A stretch of DNA of 64,000 bases from Saccopteryx bilineata. Its lineage: Eukaryota > Chordata > Mammalia > Chiroptera > Emballonuridae. Below the pieces are notes generated by a model. It did no database searches, was not told the origin of the DNA, and saw only the letters and a program-made list of their open reading frames with translations. Positions 1-12,518 of this stretch are shown here, piece by piece; positions within the stretch are counted from its first letter, which is position 1, and the number at the start of each line of letters is the position of its first letter. The position numbers and the translations under genes are program-made. The DNA lies in contig NC_089495.1 in NCBI RefSeq assembly GCF_036850765.1, forward strand, positions 26,628,875 to 26,692,874, in the 5' to 3' direction.

Positions 1-245
1 GGCTCCATTGGAGCAAAGATGGCCCGGGCGCTGGGGATGGCTCCTTGGCCTCTGCCCCAGGCACTGGAGTGGCTCTGGTGGCAGTGGAGCGATGCCCCGG
101 AGGGGCAGAGCATCGCTCCCTGGTGGGCAGAGCGTCGCCCCTGGTGGGCGTGCCGGGTGGATCCCAGTCAGGCGCATGCGGGAGTCTGTCTGATTGTCTC
201 TCCCCGTTTCCAGCTTCAGAAAAATACAAAAAAAATAAATAATTA
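1..245 (+). repeat. VES-like tRNA-derived SINE, 3' part
   Basis: The left edge of the window cuts into a VES-like SINE. Present are the 'CTCCATTGGAGCAAAGATGG' block, the paired GTGGGCAGAGCGTCGCCCC blocks, and the 'TTTCCAGCTTCAGAAAAATAC' tail ending in an A-rich stretch. The same order is seen in the complete copy at 52763-53178. The tRNA-like head lies outside the window. Short ORFs across this segment recur in every copy and are not genes. Confidence 0.9.
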
Positions 246-1694
246 GGTCTTGGTAATTATCCAATTTGACAATGTGGACCTTTAAGTGAAGTATTTAGAC
301 ATTAACAGTTCATGTAATTATTGACATGATTGGGTTTGAATTCACCATCTTGCTATTTGACTGCTGTTTACTTACATTTTTTCTCCTCTTTTTCTCTTTT
401 CTTGCCTTCATTTGGGTTTTGTTTTTATGGTTTTCTTTCATCATTAACTTTATTGCTATATATGTCTTATTGATTTTGTAATGACTAGTTGTCATTACAA
501 TACAGATATTTACCTTATAACATTGTGTGTTCAAATAATCTTATAGCACTCACTTGTAGTGTAAAAATCTTATAACAGTATGATTTTTTTCTCCCATTTC
601 CACTACTGTTAGCATGCATTTTACTTCTCTATATTATAAACCCACAATGTGTTTTTATTCTTTTGCTTTAAATTACCAATAGCCTTTAATAATGGTAAAA
701 CATTAAAAAAATATTTTCCATATTCTTTATTCTTCTAGTGTTAAATTTCCATATAGTATAATTTTCTTTTTGACTTGATAATTTTCTTTAATAATTTTAG
801 TACAATTCTACTGTTTATAAATTCTTTTATTTTTTCCTTCTATGAAAAAGTATGTATTTCATTATTTTCAAAAGATATAGTCATGAATATTGAATTCTGT
901 GCCTGATAAGATATGTGTGTTTGCTTAAAAAATTAGATATAGACATAAATATATAGATATATATCAATTTATATATCTATATATACAGTCTATAATATTT
1001 TTTTTCTTTCTTATTCATTGTATTTTTAGTAAAATAAAAATTTCCTGGAGTTTTCTGAGAAAGAGTGTATTTGTGACTTTGAATGTCTAAAAATGTCTTT
1101 ATTACTTACATTTAACTTATAATTTGTCTTGTTCAAAATTTTAGAGTGAGGCATAAAAAGCCAACTGGAACCTATGTGACCATTAACAAGATTTGTTATT
1201 TTCCATTCCACACTTTAAACATAGTATTTTTATATGTTCATCCAAGTATATGTTATGGCAAGTTTTATTCATTAATTCTTATTTTATTTTACACATAATG
1301 TGTTTCTCTCCTCTGCTTTAAAACCTTTTATTTTTATTACTGATTTTCAGCAGTTTCATTATGAGTAGCTTTGGTGTATTTACTTTTATTCTCCTGGAGG
1401 CTCATTGTGATTGTTAAATATGTGGGTTTTTATTTTCATTAATTGAAAAATTTTGAACGATATGTCTTCTTATGTTTCTCAGCACTAGACCCTCCATCAC
1501 CTTAGACTCTAATTATAACCATGTCGTACTGCTTTATATTTTTCCACAAGTTACTGGTGCTATGTTAATTTTTTTAATATTCTTTCTGACATCCATCTTA
1601 GATAGTTGTATTTCTTATTTTATAGTTTAATAATTTCTTACAAGATTAAATCTGCTATAAAATCTATCCTAAATATATTTCCTTTCCATTTAGT
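246..1694. other. Anonymous AT-rich DNA
   Basis: No gene, splice pattern or recognisable repeat was found. The stretch is AT-rich with many T-runs and holds the perfect inverted repeat at 949-984, listed separately. An eroded LINE origin is possible from its texture, but I cannot support it. Confidence 0.5.
949..984. repeat. Perfect AT-rich inverted repeat (15-bp arms, 6-nt spacer)
   Basis: Arms 949-963 and 970-984 are exact reverse complements around the spacer TCAATT. The arms are alternating A/T apart from one G/C pair. The sequence could extrude as a cruciform; an expanded (TA)n microsatellite is the plainer explanation. Confidence 0.7.
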
Positions 1695-1704
1695 ATATTT
1701 TTCA

Positions 1705-1739
<35 letters not shown>

Positions 1740-2090
1740 AGGACAGAGAGAGTCAGAGAGAGGGATAGATAGGGACAGACAGACAGGAATGGAGAGAGAT
1801 GAGAAGCATCAATCATCAGTTTTTTATTGCGACACCTTAGTTGTTCATTGATTGCTTTCTCATATGTGCCTTGACTGCGGGCCTTCAGCAGACCGAGTAA
1901 CCCCTTGCTGGAGCCAGCGACCTTGGGTCTAAGCTGGTGAGCTTTTTGCTCAAGCCAGATGAGCCTGCGCTTAAGCCAGATGAGTCTGCGCTCAAACTGG
2001 CAACCTTGGGGTCTTGAGCCTGAGTCCTTCCGCATCCCAGTCCGATGCTCTATCCACTGCGCCACTGCCTGGTCAGGCATATTTTTCATA
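1695..2090 (-). repeat. Rhin-1-like SINE with 12-bp TSDs
   Basis: A minus-strand SINE at 1707-2078 begins on the plus strand with the T-run (its A tail) and ends at 'CTGCCTGGTCAGGC' (its tRNA-like head). The TSD ATATTTTTCATA is perfect at 1695-1706 and 2079-2090. The body carries the 'AGCTGGTGAGCTTTTTGCTCAAGCC' unit and the CT-rich segment typical of this family. An ORF of 141 codons across it is not a gene. Confidence 0.93.
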
Positions 2091-2284
2091 TCTTAATATT
2101 CCATTTGTGTCCTTTTTTAATGTATCTCAGTTCTCTTTTATACTCCATATCTAAGTAATCAGAACCTCTTGTGGATTCTACTTTTCAAATATATTATGCA
2201 CCTTGCTATTTCTCACCACCCTAATCCCAATCACCTCATTACTTACATAGAATTTTGTCATATAGTTGTTTATTTTTTTTGCAA

Positions 2285-2770
2285 TTTCTAAAATTTACTT
2301 TTTTAAGTATAGTTGACATACAATACTATATTAGTTTTAGGTGAACAATATGCTAATTCAACTTTGAAATACATTATGAGGTGATCACCATGATAAATAT
2401 AGCACACATCTGGTATAATACATAATCATTATACTATTATTAACAACTATATTTTATATGCTGTATTTTACATCCTTATGATTATTTCTATAACTGGTAA
2501 TTTGTTCTTAATTCTCTTCACCTTTTTTGCTCATCCCTTCACTTCTTCCCATCTGGCAACCATCAGTTTATGGTCTGTATCTATGTGTTTATATCTGGTT
2601 TTGGTTCATTGTTTATTTTGTTTTTTAAATTCTACATATTCATGAAATTATATAGTATTTGTCTTTCTCTGTCTGCCTTATTTCACTTAGCACAATACCG
2701 TCTAGGTCCATCCATGTTGTTGGAAAGGCAAGATCTTATCTTTTCTATGGCTGAATAATATTCCCTTATA
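2285..2770 (-). repeat. Old L1 3' end (3' UTR / end of ORF2 region), reverse orientation
   Basis: Diagnostic blocks of an old mammalian L1 3' end in antisense: 'ATAGTTGACATACAATACTATATTAG', 'CATCTGGCAACCATCAG', 'GTATTTGTCTTTCTCTGTCTG' and 'TCCATCCATGTTGTTGGAAA'. The same landmarks occur in the longer L1 at 9950-11455. Edges are approximate. Confidence 0.75.
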
Positions 2771-5700
2771 TAGATCTCAACTGTTTTTGCTTAATTCACC
2801 AAGTAGTTTTTGTTTTTGTTGTTGTTGTAGTTGAGACTTTTATCTATTACTGCTATTTAAATGATAGATTAGATATGGACAGCTCTGCTTCATACTTCTT
2901 AACTGCTTTGATAATTAAAATCAATTTAATTGCTTTTAGAAACATAGCCATTTTACTTAACTCTTTTAAATTTCATTAAAAAGAATCATTAATTTTCTTT
3001 TAATATTATGTCAAAATATCAATTCAATAGCTATAAAGTTTAAACTATTTTCTTGCTTTCTGTTCACAAACTGGATTTTTAAAATGTCCCTTCAAAAGAG
3101 AATTTTCTTTGAGATTAGAAACAGAATGCCAGAATGAATTTTCTTTCTCTGTTTCTCCCCATTTCATCTCTATCTACATTTTTTTCCCTAAAATATCATG
3201 ACTTAATTCTTCAAACATAATATGTTGCCTGGATGACAACTTTAAATCACTCATCATTTTTCTTTGAAGCTAACAAAGATATAACAATTGTTGTACATTG
3301 AATAATAAAGCTTGCCCTCCACACTCTTCAGTATCTGACTTGTATACTACTGCTTACATTGATAAAATGAAATAGAATTTTTTTCCTGAAAGGAAGTATG
3401 TAATTGTTATCTTTTGCCTATTGAAAACTCAAAATATATTAAAATAATTAAATAATTTTAAACACTTAAAAAATAAATTGTTTATATTTTCTTAGGTGGA
3501 TAGGTGTCCCAAATTATGAAGTTAGTGAAATTTGTCCCAGGGGACTCTCATCTTGCATCATCATGCTGATCCTACCTGCTCACACCATAGGTCAGTTCCT
3601 CTAATGACTCAGTCATCTTGGCAAACAGATTCTACACATTTTTTTTTCCTTAAACTGATCTTATTTCCAATGAACACAGATATTTCTTAGTGAATTTTTA
3701 CATACATATCAGATGTTAGTTCTACCAACAGTATTTATATTTAAATAAGGACTCTTCAGTGTGGGTCCTCCATTAGACACAGATTCTAACCTGGTCTTAA
3801 TCATATTGTATCTGCCATTTTTTTCTGTATGAGCTGGGCAAGTCAATTCACTACGAACCCCCAATTTATAAATTAAAAACTACTTCATGAGATTTTTTGT
3901 GAGAAGGAAAAAGAGTGATGAGTAAACTGAGTAAACAGTCTCTGGAAAAATGTAGGCACTCATTATCTGAGAGTTCCTTTGTCCTTTACAAGTATAAGGA
4001 AAACTTCACCATCTTTCAAATTTAGTCACTTTTCATTGACATTTTTTTATCTTCATGAACCATCTTGTCCATAGTCAATTATAGGAGGAATTTAATTTAC
4101 ATGTGCTGTGTGTTGCTTTTTTTTTTTTTTTTTTTTTTTTGTTTCAACATCAACTTTACTTAACTGCTAAGTTTAGTTCATACTGGAAATACTAGATGAA
4201 AGAGCTCATACTAAATGGAAAGGAGGAGACATTTAATTTTTCTTTAAAGGCTTAGAGAAACCAAAAATACTTTTGATTGTCATTTTAGAGAACCAGAAAG
4301 ACAAAGGCTATAATTGGATTAAGAACTCTGAGATCATAGTTTCATGAGACCAATTTCCTGATACCTAGAACGTTTAATTACCTCTGTCTTCAGGATACAT
4401 GCTTTCCTTTGACCAGCTACCTGGGCTCATAATGAAGGTCTTTGCCCTTGTTCTAAGTATATTTTTCATAGTTTTCCTTCTTACTGAATTCTTCAAGGGT
4501 TGTATATGTGCACACCCTATAGTACTATACTCATTGCTGACAAATATGCTAGAAAATTTTATATAGCAGGTAAAAAAGAAGTCACATTTCAGTAAATAGT
4601 CATTTTACCCATAAACTGTGTCATGTTTTAATCTTAACCTCAAATCAAACAATAGCTCCCTAGGGAAAGGAAACTAATTCTGAATATATAAATATATTTC
4701 TCAAAGCCTATGTCACCCGACCAAACCATGAAAATAATAATAAAATGGCTTTTAAACTTTTTTATTAAGCACACTATGCAAATTCTTATCTATTGAACAA
4801 GAAAGTAGGCCACTTTCTGGGTTAAGATGAAAAGAAAACAAAAATAAAAGATAGAAAGAGAGATAAAATTTGAATAAGAAAATCTAAAAGCCCTGGTATG
4901 GTAATTGCAACTTCAAACTAGAAGTTATTTCCATAATAAGATTCATGTAAGTACAAATATAAACATAGCTGGTTGTGCAAATCACAAAATGAAGAGAGCA
5001 CTGAGAGGATTTTAAAGCATGTGACACACAGATATATGTATACATTTCAATACAGGAATTGGCTTTTTCTTAAGGAAATAAAAACTGAACCAGACAACTC
5101 ATACCTCTTCTTATAAATTAGGTTTAGAAAACTGTGTTCCTCACCACTATTATGCTCATGCAACGTGAAGCATGAGAGATTATTTTCTTCTACCAGGTAT
5201 CATAATATACTGCTAGGCATTTAATGTCAGAGAACTTACTGGGCATATTCTTTTGGATTTAATTTTTTGAAAAAGAGAAGGGTATGTTCTATGGTATTCC
5301 AGAAGACAGTAATAAGCTCAAGAAAAAAATATCTTACAGTAATTAATGCCACTCAGCAATGTTATAAAACTCATTTAACAGAATTTAGTAACCAGGTACC
5401 AAGTAAGTAGCTGATGTGACTTTTATGTGGTTAGAAATTATAATAAATAATTTCTGAGCCTTTTCCTGTGCCACGCTTACACGACTCTGAGTGTAGCACT
5501 GACTTCTTAGGCTTACATTTGAGCAAAATAAAGATTAAAAACAAATGTAGAGAAGGATAACTAATTAGGATTTGTGTCTTCTGTAGTTCTTACATTATTC
5601 GAAGGCAGATTCCACTCAGTCATGTTTTTAGTCCATTTTGAACACCATATTCCGAATGGGGTGGTGCTTTATAGTAGTGATCCAATAGAAGAACACTTCA

Positions 5701-7675
5701 GAGGAAGAGGGAATGTGAAAGGTGGAAAAAGAGAAGCAATAAAGTAAGGTACAGACATTTATTTTCTTTGGAATCCATAGTTACATGATCAGTACCTAAA
5801 TGTTAAATGGTGTTAGAAATAAATTTGAGGCATGAATTTGGCCATTATAATATGAGAAACAGATTTGCACAGGGGAGAAAGTTTCAAAGTATAATGTGTA
5901 TGAAATAGAAACAAAATAGTCTCTGGTTTTGGCAAAATTTGGATTATGAGACCTTGCAAACTCTGTACCTGCTTGGAACAAAGTAGTTTGCACTAGGTTT
6001 ACTATGAAGGAAGGAATGTTCTGATATAGGGACATTGAACCACTACATATGTTATAATGCTGTAGTAACACAAAATGGTGGGTTTACATAGGTGACCTGG
6101 GTATAGGAGTAAAGGAGTCATGTGGGATTACCCAGAGATTGCTAAACAAATCCTAATGTGAGGTACTGTTTAGAAAACCAAGGTGAAACTAGAAGTAACC
6201 AAGAAAGAAAGAGAAGTATGCATGTGTAACCTATAAAACTCCAAGCTGGCACAATGGAGAATATTGGGGTAATACAATCCTCTTTTTTGTCTCAATGACT
6301 TGAAAGCTGTCAATGTGAGTAAATAAACATTGGCAAATGAACAATGATTTGCCTCCTCTACTTTGCTAGTTCTCATCCTCAATACAAGAACCATTTTTAG
6401 ACATGTAAAGAGGAAATAAGATAGTGCTTGTAAGTTCAACTGAGATTGCAGCATTCAGTACAGCCTGCTGCCATGACTGAACTATTTATTCTGCTGACAA
6501 AAAGTCATACCACCCACTTGACTGATATAGAAAAGCTGTGAATCACTCACTGAAAACCTCTTGTGTCTGTGACATGCTCAGCATCATACAAAATTTCCTT
6601 AACTAATCCCAATTGGTCTCTGCCTCCAGCTCTCCCCTATGTGGCATGTAGATTTCGACAATAGCCTATCAAAATCCTGTCTTGTGTTCTTCTCTATTAG
6701 CTACAGGGAGCATAGCCAGCTGGCTCTCATTACTGCACAAAGCAATTCCAAAACTAATACGGACTATGTGAGGTCAATTTACTGGCAAAAAAGAAAAAAA
6801 GTTATTTACTGTAGAAATAATTTGGTTTGTTTTGTTCAGGGTTGAAAGATATTCATGTGTTATAACTTGAGTGATGATGCTTCTTTAGCAATTTTTAAAG
6901 GGATATTCTAAAATTACCTAGTATAACAAAAGAAAATATGAACAATAATAACATTTGAAGATGATATTAAATATCCAGAGGGCTTAGTTGCTATGGGACT
7001 CTCATCAGAAACAATTCTTAAGACATAAGCATTTTCTCTTATTCCTTTCAACAAACTTGTTTTCTTGAATCTACCACTAAAATATGGAGCACCTGAGAAA
7101 GAAATTTATGTGAAGTAATCTGGGATTATCAATATCCAAATGATAATCTTTCAAAGAAACCAGGTAGACGTTCCAACAGAAAATAGTTAACTTAAAATGG
7201 TAAATTAAGCTTCATTATACTAGTTATAAAATCTTGGCAAGTCATGTAATCTCTGATCCTAAACCTTATAATTTTTTAAATTGAGAAAATTGTGCTCAAT
7301 GGCCTCAAAATTCCCCAGCCTTAACTTTTTTGCCACTTTGGAGACTCACAAACCAATTATAAAAGTATAGAAGAGGGGTGACATGAGACTTTGGATTTAA
7401 GTTGCATTAACCTAATTGCAAGTAAAATTGTAACATTGCTTCCCCAAAGCTAAATCTAACTTATGGTGGATCAATATGTATATGGTGTCCTGAATAAAAA
7501 GAGAATTTTCTCTATTTTTACTTGTTTGTCCTTATCTTATGTTGAGTAAATATTTTAAAAAGTATATCAAAGAATTAGAATACATCTCTGAAAGGTGACT
7601 AAACTAAGATGGTGAGGGGACTTAATGATTTATTTTTAAAGACTAATTGGAGACTGAAAAATTTTGCCTAGGGTA
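2771..7675. other. Mostly anonymous AT-rich DNA
   Basis: No gene is supported. It contains a pure T-run at 4117-4140 and a faint MIR-like trace around 3770-3990 (a 'GAGCTGGGCAAGTCAATTCACT' block followed by 'GTAAACTGAGT'). A second faint trace lies around 7200-7320 ('CTTGGCAAGTCATGTAATCTCTG'). Short ORFs between 5796 and 6845 have no recognisable domain, no repeats and no splice context, and match chance expectation. Confidence 0.45.
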
Positions 7676-7905
7676 AAGAATTCCTTTTCTTTTTAATTTT
7701 TATTTATTCATTTTAGAGAGGAGGGAGAGAGAGGGAGAGAGACAGAGAGAGAGAGAGAAGAGAGAGAGAGAGACGGGGGAGGAGCTGGAAGCATCAACTC
7801 CCATATGTGCCTTGACCAGGCAAGCCCAGGATTTTGAACCGGTGACCTCAGCATTTCCAGGTCGATGCTTTATCCACTGCGCCACCACAGGTCAGGCAAG
7901 AATTC
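7676..7905 (-). repeat. Short tRNA-derived SINE with 8-bp TSDs
   Basis: A minus-strand element at 7684-7897 has a GA-rich tract (its CT-rich middle) and a head reading 'CCTGACCTGTGGTGGCGCAGTGG' when reversed. TSD AAGAATTC is present at 7676-7683 and 7898-7905. It is the same short type as 46792-46951. Confidence 0.88.
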
Positions 7906-8429
7906 TTAATTATAGGTGATTTCAAATCTTTGAGAGGTTGACGTGTGAAAGATACATTAAATATATTTTATGTGACAGGAAGAGCAAAAATAAATAACAA
8001 TAATTGGAAAGTAGAGGGAAGCAGATTGTGGCTTAAACCATTATCAATAAATAGAGGCCCCAGTGAAATAAGTATGGGTTTCTTTTTAGATAATCCTGAT
8101 AGCACTGTATCTCACAGAATGTCTTTATAAACAATACTTAATGTTATGACAGAATACATACATAACTAAAGCCATGAAAGCAAAGACTATTGGGCTATCT
8201 TAAAGTACTTAGATTTTATTTATCTATTGCCCTTTTAATATAATTTTCAGGGAAAGTTTGAGTAAAGAAGACTCCTGAATAATTGTGGACAGCCAATTTT
8301 TATGGGGCATGGAAGATTTTTATCTTTTAAGTTGAAAAGTGTCTTTTTTATTTGCAGGGTTTGTTCGTTATCAAGTTTAAATGTTTATGACATTCATACT
8401 CTTACTTACCATTTTCATCTATAATGTCT

Positions 8430-8560
8430 GTGTTGTATCTAAGTTGCTATGTTCTACTTGAGGGCTGGAAGCTTCTCTATGTCTTTGTATAGATCACACA
8501 GTGTTTAGTAAATTAAGTTCACAACAAGTATTTGGTAATTGATTAAGTATAGAACTAAGG
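8430..8560 (+). repeat. Possible L2 3'-end relic
   Basis: The order 'TCTACTTGAGGGCTGGAAGC ... AGTGTTTAGTAAATTAAGTTCACAACAAGTATTTGGTAATTGATTAAG' resembles the L2 3' end ('...AGGGCAGGGAC...TAGTAGGCACTCAATAAATATTTG'). It is heavily diverged. Confidence 0.4.
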
Positions 8561-8589
8561 TTTGTTTGATAAAACTATAATAAGAGAGA

Positions 8590-8700
8590 CTCTTGCTGGG
8601 TAACTCAGAGCACATTGTTCCTATATGTCAAGGTTACAGGTTCGATCTCCAGTCATATTTCTAGTTTATGTGCATGTGAGTTTAGGGACATAACAAAACA
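8590..8700 (+). repeat. Degraded tRNA-derived SINE head
   Basis: 'CTGGGTAACTCAGAGCACATTG ... GGTTCGATCTCCAGTCA' keeps recognisable A-box and B-box remnants and the usual spacing of the bat SINE heads elsewhere in the window. The body is badly eroded. Confidence 0.5.
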
Positions 8701-8799
8701 GTGCCCTTCTTACACACTTGACTTAACCAACTGAGAAATAAGACATAAGAAAAACACTGTGAAGTCCAAAATATTATTTATAGGCAATGAAGCTCATAA

Positions 8800-9040
8800 T
8801 GTTTTCATGGTCGAAATACTGTTCTAAGTGATTTACATACATTAAGTCATTCCATTCTCACAAAAACCCTATGAAAGGTAATATTATTATCCTATTTTGC
8901 ATATAAACAAAACTGAAGCAGTGAGATATTCAATAATTTGACCAAGGTCAACTGCTATAAATTGCAGAGCTCAGATCTGAGCCATGTTGGTCTGGCCCCA
9001 GGCTCCTTGCTCTTGACCACCATACTTTACTCCTTTTCTA
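8800..9040 (-). repeat. MIR SINE relic, reverse orientation
   Basis: In antisense it follows the MIR order: 'TTCTAAGTGATTTACATACATTAAGTCATTCCATTCTCACAA', 'CCCTATGAAAGGTAATATTATTATCC', 'GAAGCAGTGAGA', 'GACCAAGGTCA', then 'CAGAGCTCAGATCTGAGCC' and 'TCTTGACCACCATACTTTACT'. It is diverged but nearly full length. Confidence 0.75.
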
Positions 9041-9949
9041 AGTGACATGGAGATTGTGCCTTCATCTGTGGGCAAGTCCTAAGACTGAGTCTCAGTCATG
9101 ACAGGGATCCATCTATCGACAATAGCCCTGGGCCAGAGCAGAAGTCACACACAGGAAGAGACTCAGCCTGGCTGAAGTTCAGAAAGTGGGAGAAAGCCAA
9201 ATGCATGGTATCTGTGGACAGAGAAAGGAAGAGGAAGGTGGGCCCATGAGTTCATTTTACTTTTCCAACATTATCAATCCAATCAATATTTTCTTCCTCC
9301 TTGGGGAAGACAGTGAAAGATGGAGAGCAGAAAGTGTGTTATATTACTGGTACTACCTGCACATGGGAGTAGTCAGTAGTAATGAAGAACGGAGAGTTCC
9401 CTGCTCTCCCACTTGCCTACGATCTTCTCCTGACTTTTTTGCTCTCTTAAATTGAGCTAAGCCTATGGTCAGGCAGGGCTGTGGGGAGCAATGAGCTGTG
9501 CCTGAGGACACATTTGTTTCCACCTTGTTATGGAAATGAATCACTGTGTCTAGGGCTGTTCTCCTGAAACCAATGGTAGGAATTTGAGATTTTACCTTCA
9601 GAAGTCTCTAAAATAGGTATCAACTCCAAATCAATGACTTCCGGGTCTCCTGCGTCAGTGACCATTCAAACAAATCTTTTCTGTCAGCATTTTTCTTTTG
9701 CTGAAAAAAATGACCTAACATCCAGGATAATTTGCCTTGTCTTTATAAAAATAGTCACACACCTGTGATAAAACCAACAGAAATATCAATCACCCACCAC
9801 GAAGAAAATTTTATAGAGGCAAACACTGATGCTAATGTAATGTGGCCATGTTGCAATAGTCAAAGGCCAAATGTCTAGCTATAAGAAAATATGTGACTCC
9901 CTATAATGTCTACAAATTGACAAGCGATACAACACATTATATCTTTCAT
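9041..9949. other. Anonymous DNA without identifiable gene
   Basis: Base composition is nearer to balanced than in neighbouring stretches. ORFs of 89 and 63 codons on opposite strands at 9186-9544 overlap each other and show no domain, so I treat them as chance. No repeat was recognised. Confidence 0.4.
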
Positions 9950-10199
9950 TCTTTAATTCAAAAATATATAGTCACCATACTGTGCATTCATCCCTGAAAC
10001 TTATAACTACATCAAACTTTTTTAGCTTTTGGCCACCTTAACTCATTTCCCCCACCCTGCACCTGCTGTCTCTCACATAAAACTGACATCATACAGTATT
10101 TGTCTTTCTCTAACTTACTTTACTTATCATAATACCTTTAAGGCCCATCCATGTTGTCACAAATGGCAGAATTTCCTTCTTTCTTGTGGCTAAATGTTT

Positions 10200-10250
10200 T
10201 GTTGTGTGTGTGTGTCTCTGTGTGTGTGTCTCTGTGTGTGCGTGCATATA
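10200..10250. repeat. (TG)n-rich microsatellite
   Basis: Interrupted GT repeat with TC interruptions, inside the L1. Confidence 0.9.
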
Positions 10251-10356
10251 TACATATCTCACATTTATTTTATTCATACTTTACTGTCCTGGCTATTGTA
10301 AATAATGTTGCAGTGAACATAGGGTGCAAATATCTTTTCAAGATAGTGGTTTCTCC

Positions 10357-10584
10357 CGAGGTCACTGACTTGAGTGAAAGCTCATTGGCCTGAGCACGAG
10401 GTCACTGGCTTGAGCATGGGATCATAGACATAACCCCAAGGTCACTGGCTTGAGCAAAGGGTCACTCACTCTGCTGTAGCCCCCCCCCCCAGTCAAAGAA
10501 CTAAAGCGTCTCATCTTTCTCCCTTTCTGTTGGTTTGTCCTTATCTATCCCTTTCTCTGACTCTCTGTCAAAAAAAAAATAGAT
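10357..10584 (+). repeat. Headless Rhin-1-like SINE nested in L1
   Basis: It starts with four 'GGTCACTG(G/A)CTTGAG'-type units, continues through a C-run and a CT-rich segment ('CTCTGACTCTCTGTC'), and ends in an A-run. The tRNA-like head is missing. The L1 sequence resumes on the far side, so the SINE inserted later. Confidence 0.75.
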
Positions 10585-10760
10585 GTTTTATTTTCTTTGG
10601 AAATATATCCAGGAATAAAACTGTTGGATATATAGTAGTTATGTTCTTAATTTTTGAGGAAGCTCCATACTGCCTTCCGTAGTGGTTGCACCACTTTAAA
10701 TTCCTACCAATAGTGCACAGAAGTTCCCTTTATTCACATCTTTGTCAACACATTTTGGTT

Positions 10761-10763
<3 letters not shown>

Positions 10764-10795
<32 letters not shown>
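10764..10795. repeat. (AT)n microsatellite
   Basis: A run of about 16 TA units interrupting the L1 sequence. Confidence 0.95.
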
Positions 10796-10802
<7 letters not shown>

Positions 10803-11455
10803 TAATAGCCATTCTAAAAGGTGTGGGGTGATATCTCATTGTGGTTTTAATTTGTATTGATTAGTGATGTTGAGCATTTTTCATGTACCTCTTGAGCCAT
10901 TTGTATGTTTTCTCTGGAAAAATGTTTATTCAGCTCTGTCCAGTTTTTCATTGATTTTTTTTTTTTTTTACTATTGGGTTGTATGAGTTATTTATATATG
11001 TTTGATATTAGCTCTTTATTAGATATGTTTTCAAATATTTACTCCCATTCTGCAATTTGCCTTTTTATTTTCTCAATAGTTTCCTTTTTCCTGTGCAAAA
11101 CTTTTTAGTTTAATGCATTCCCCACTTATTAGTTTTTGTCTTGTTGCTTGTACTATGGTGTCAAATAAAAAAAAAATCATTGCCAAGCTCAATGTCAAGA
11201 AGTTTAATCTCTATATTTTCTCTTATAAGCTTTTATCTCTTCAGCTCTTATCTTCAAGTTTTTAATCCACTTTGAATTGATTTTTATGAATGGTATAAAA
11301 TAGGGGTCCTGTTCTTTCTTTCCCACCCCCCCACAAGTGGCTCTTCAGTTTTCCGGAGAACATTTACTAAATAGCCTAACCTTTCCCTATTGTATTGTAT
11401 ATTCGTAGCTCCTTTGTTGTAAATTAGTTGACCATCAAGGTTTGGGCTTCATTCT

Positions 11456-12518
11456 TAAATTCTGATTTCCTCCAACAACCTCAGAATCCACAAAGACTTC
11501 ACATCTTTTTCTCTCAAAATTTTTTTCTTTTTTAGTTATTAATATTCTGTGTCCATGCAACAGAGGATGAACCTTTAATTAAGTTTGCCTTCACAATTCA
11601 GGGTTTGTTTTTTTTTCCTAATGAATTCAAGAATTTTGTAAACTTACAGCATGAGGAGTAGAGCAGAGTACAGGTCACTTGCAAAAGAAGTGCAAAGAAA
11701 GGAGGTGAATCGCATATGCCCGCTGTAACCTCCAAACACCCCCCCCCCAAGCATTACAAGAGCTCCCTCTCTACAGAAGGAAATAGCAGAAAGAGAAAGA
11801 AAAGCATCATTCTCCTGTAATAAAATGCTATTAAAGTCTGGCAAGTAAAATTTCCGAGTGCCAAATAGTTTAGAGGAACAGCATTGATCAAGTAAGAAAA
11901 GCACTGGGAGGAAAAAGGGACAGAATTGAATTCTCAAATATTTCACATTCCTTTCAAACTATGGAATCCTTGAACTGATAATTTAATTTTATGTCAACAA
12001 ACTCTATAATTTAAAATTTGAAAACAATTTAGTAATGGCCTTGTAGACTGTGAAAGTGACTACAGTAAAATGGAATCTGTTTGTGAGCAAACACCAGGCC
12101 TTAAGAGATTTGCTCTGTTTCATCTCAATGAGATGTAAACATGAAACACAATAGAAAAACAAATAAATAAAACAAAGGCTATGTAAAAATCATGCAACTG
12201 AAAGACAATAGATATCATTTAAAAATTCTGGATCACAATTTCTCAACATTTTATTATGAAAAATTTTAAACATTCAGAAAGGGTAACAAAAGTGTACAGC
12301 TATCATTTAACAATTGTTAAAATTTTTGTCATATTTGTTTAAACATATAACTAAAGCACTTGAAAAATAGATTACAGATGTCACCTGTAATTATCTATAA
12401 ACCAATTATAATACCACTAATTGCTTTCTTCCTTCTCATTGCAAAGTCTATTATCTTCAATTCAACATTAAAAATGATGTTTTTGTCTTTACACAACGAT
12501 CTAATCACGGTTAACATA
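11456..12518. other. Anonymous DNA, possible L1-like trace
   Basis: No gene. Around 12240-12330, 'TTATTATGAAAAATTTTAAACATTCAGAAAG ... CATTTAACAATTGTTAAAATTTTTGTCATATTTG' resembles an old L1 3' UTR, but this is weak. A 100-codon minus-strand ORF at 11644-11946 has no recognisable features. This stretch separates two minus-strand L1 segments that may once have been one element. Confidence 0.35.

Larger units (their letters stand above)
9950..11455 (-). repeat. Old L1 fragment (3' UTR into C-terminal ORF2), reverse orientation
   Basis: Antisense L1 landmarks appear in order: 'TACAGTATTTGTCTTTCTCT', 'CCATCCATGTTGTCACAAATGG', 'CTGGCTATTGTAAATAATG', 'GGAAGCTCCATACTGCCTTCC', 'GTGATATCTCATTGTGG', 'GATTAGTGATGTTGAGCAT', 'TGCAAAACTTTTTAGTTTAATGCA' and 'CTCCTTTGTTGTAAATTAGTTGACCA'. 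It is interrupted by a (TG)n tract near 10200-10250, a SINE at about 10357-10584 and an (AT)n tract at 10764-10795. It carries no intact ORF. Confidence 0.85.

Noticed and set aside
12100..12160. Small hairpin (CATCTCAATGAGATG) as microRNA candidate
   Set aside because: The stem is only six pairs with a three-base loop and too short for a precursor.
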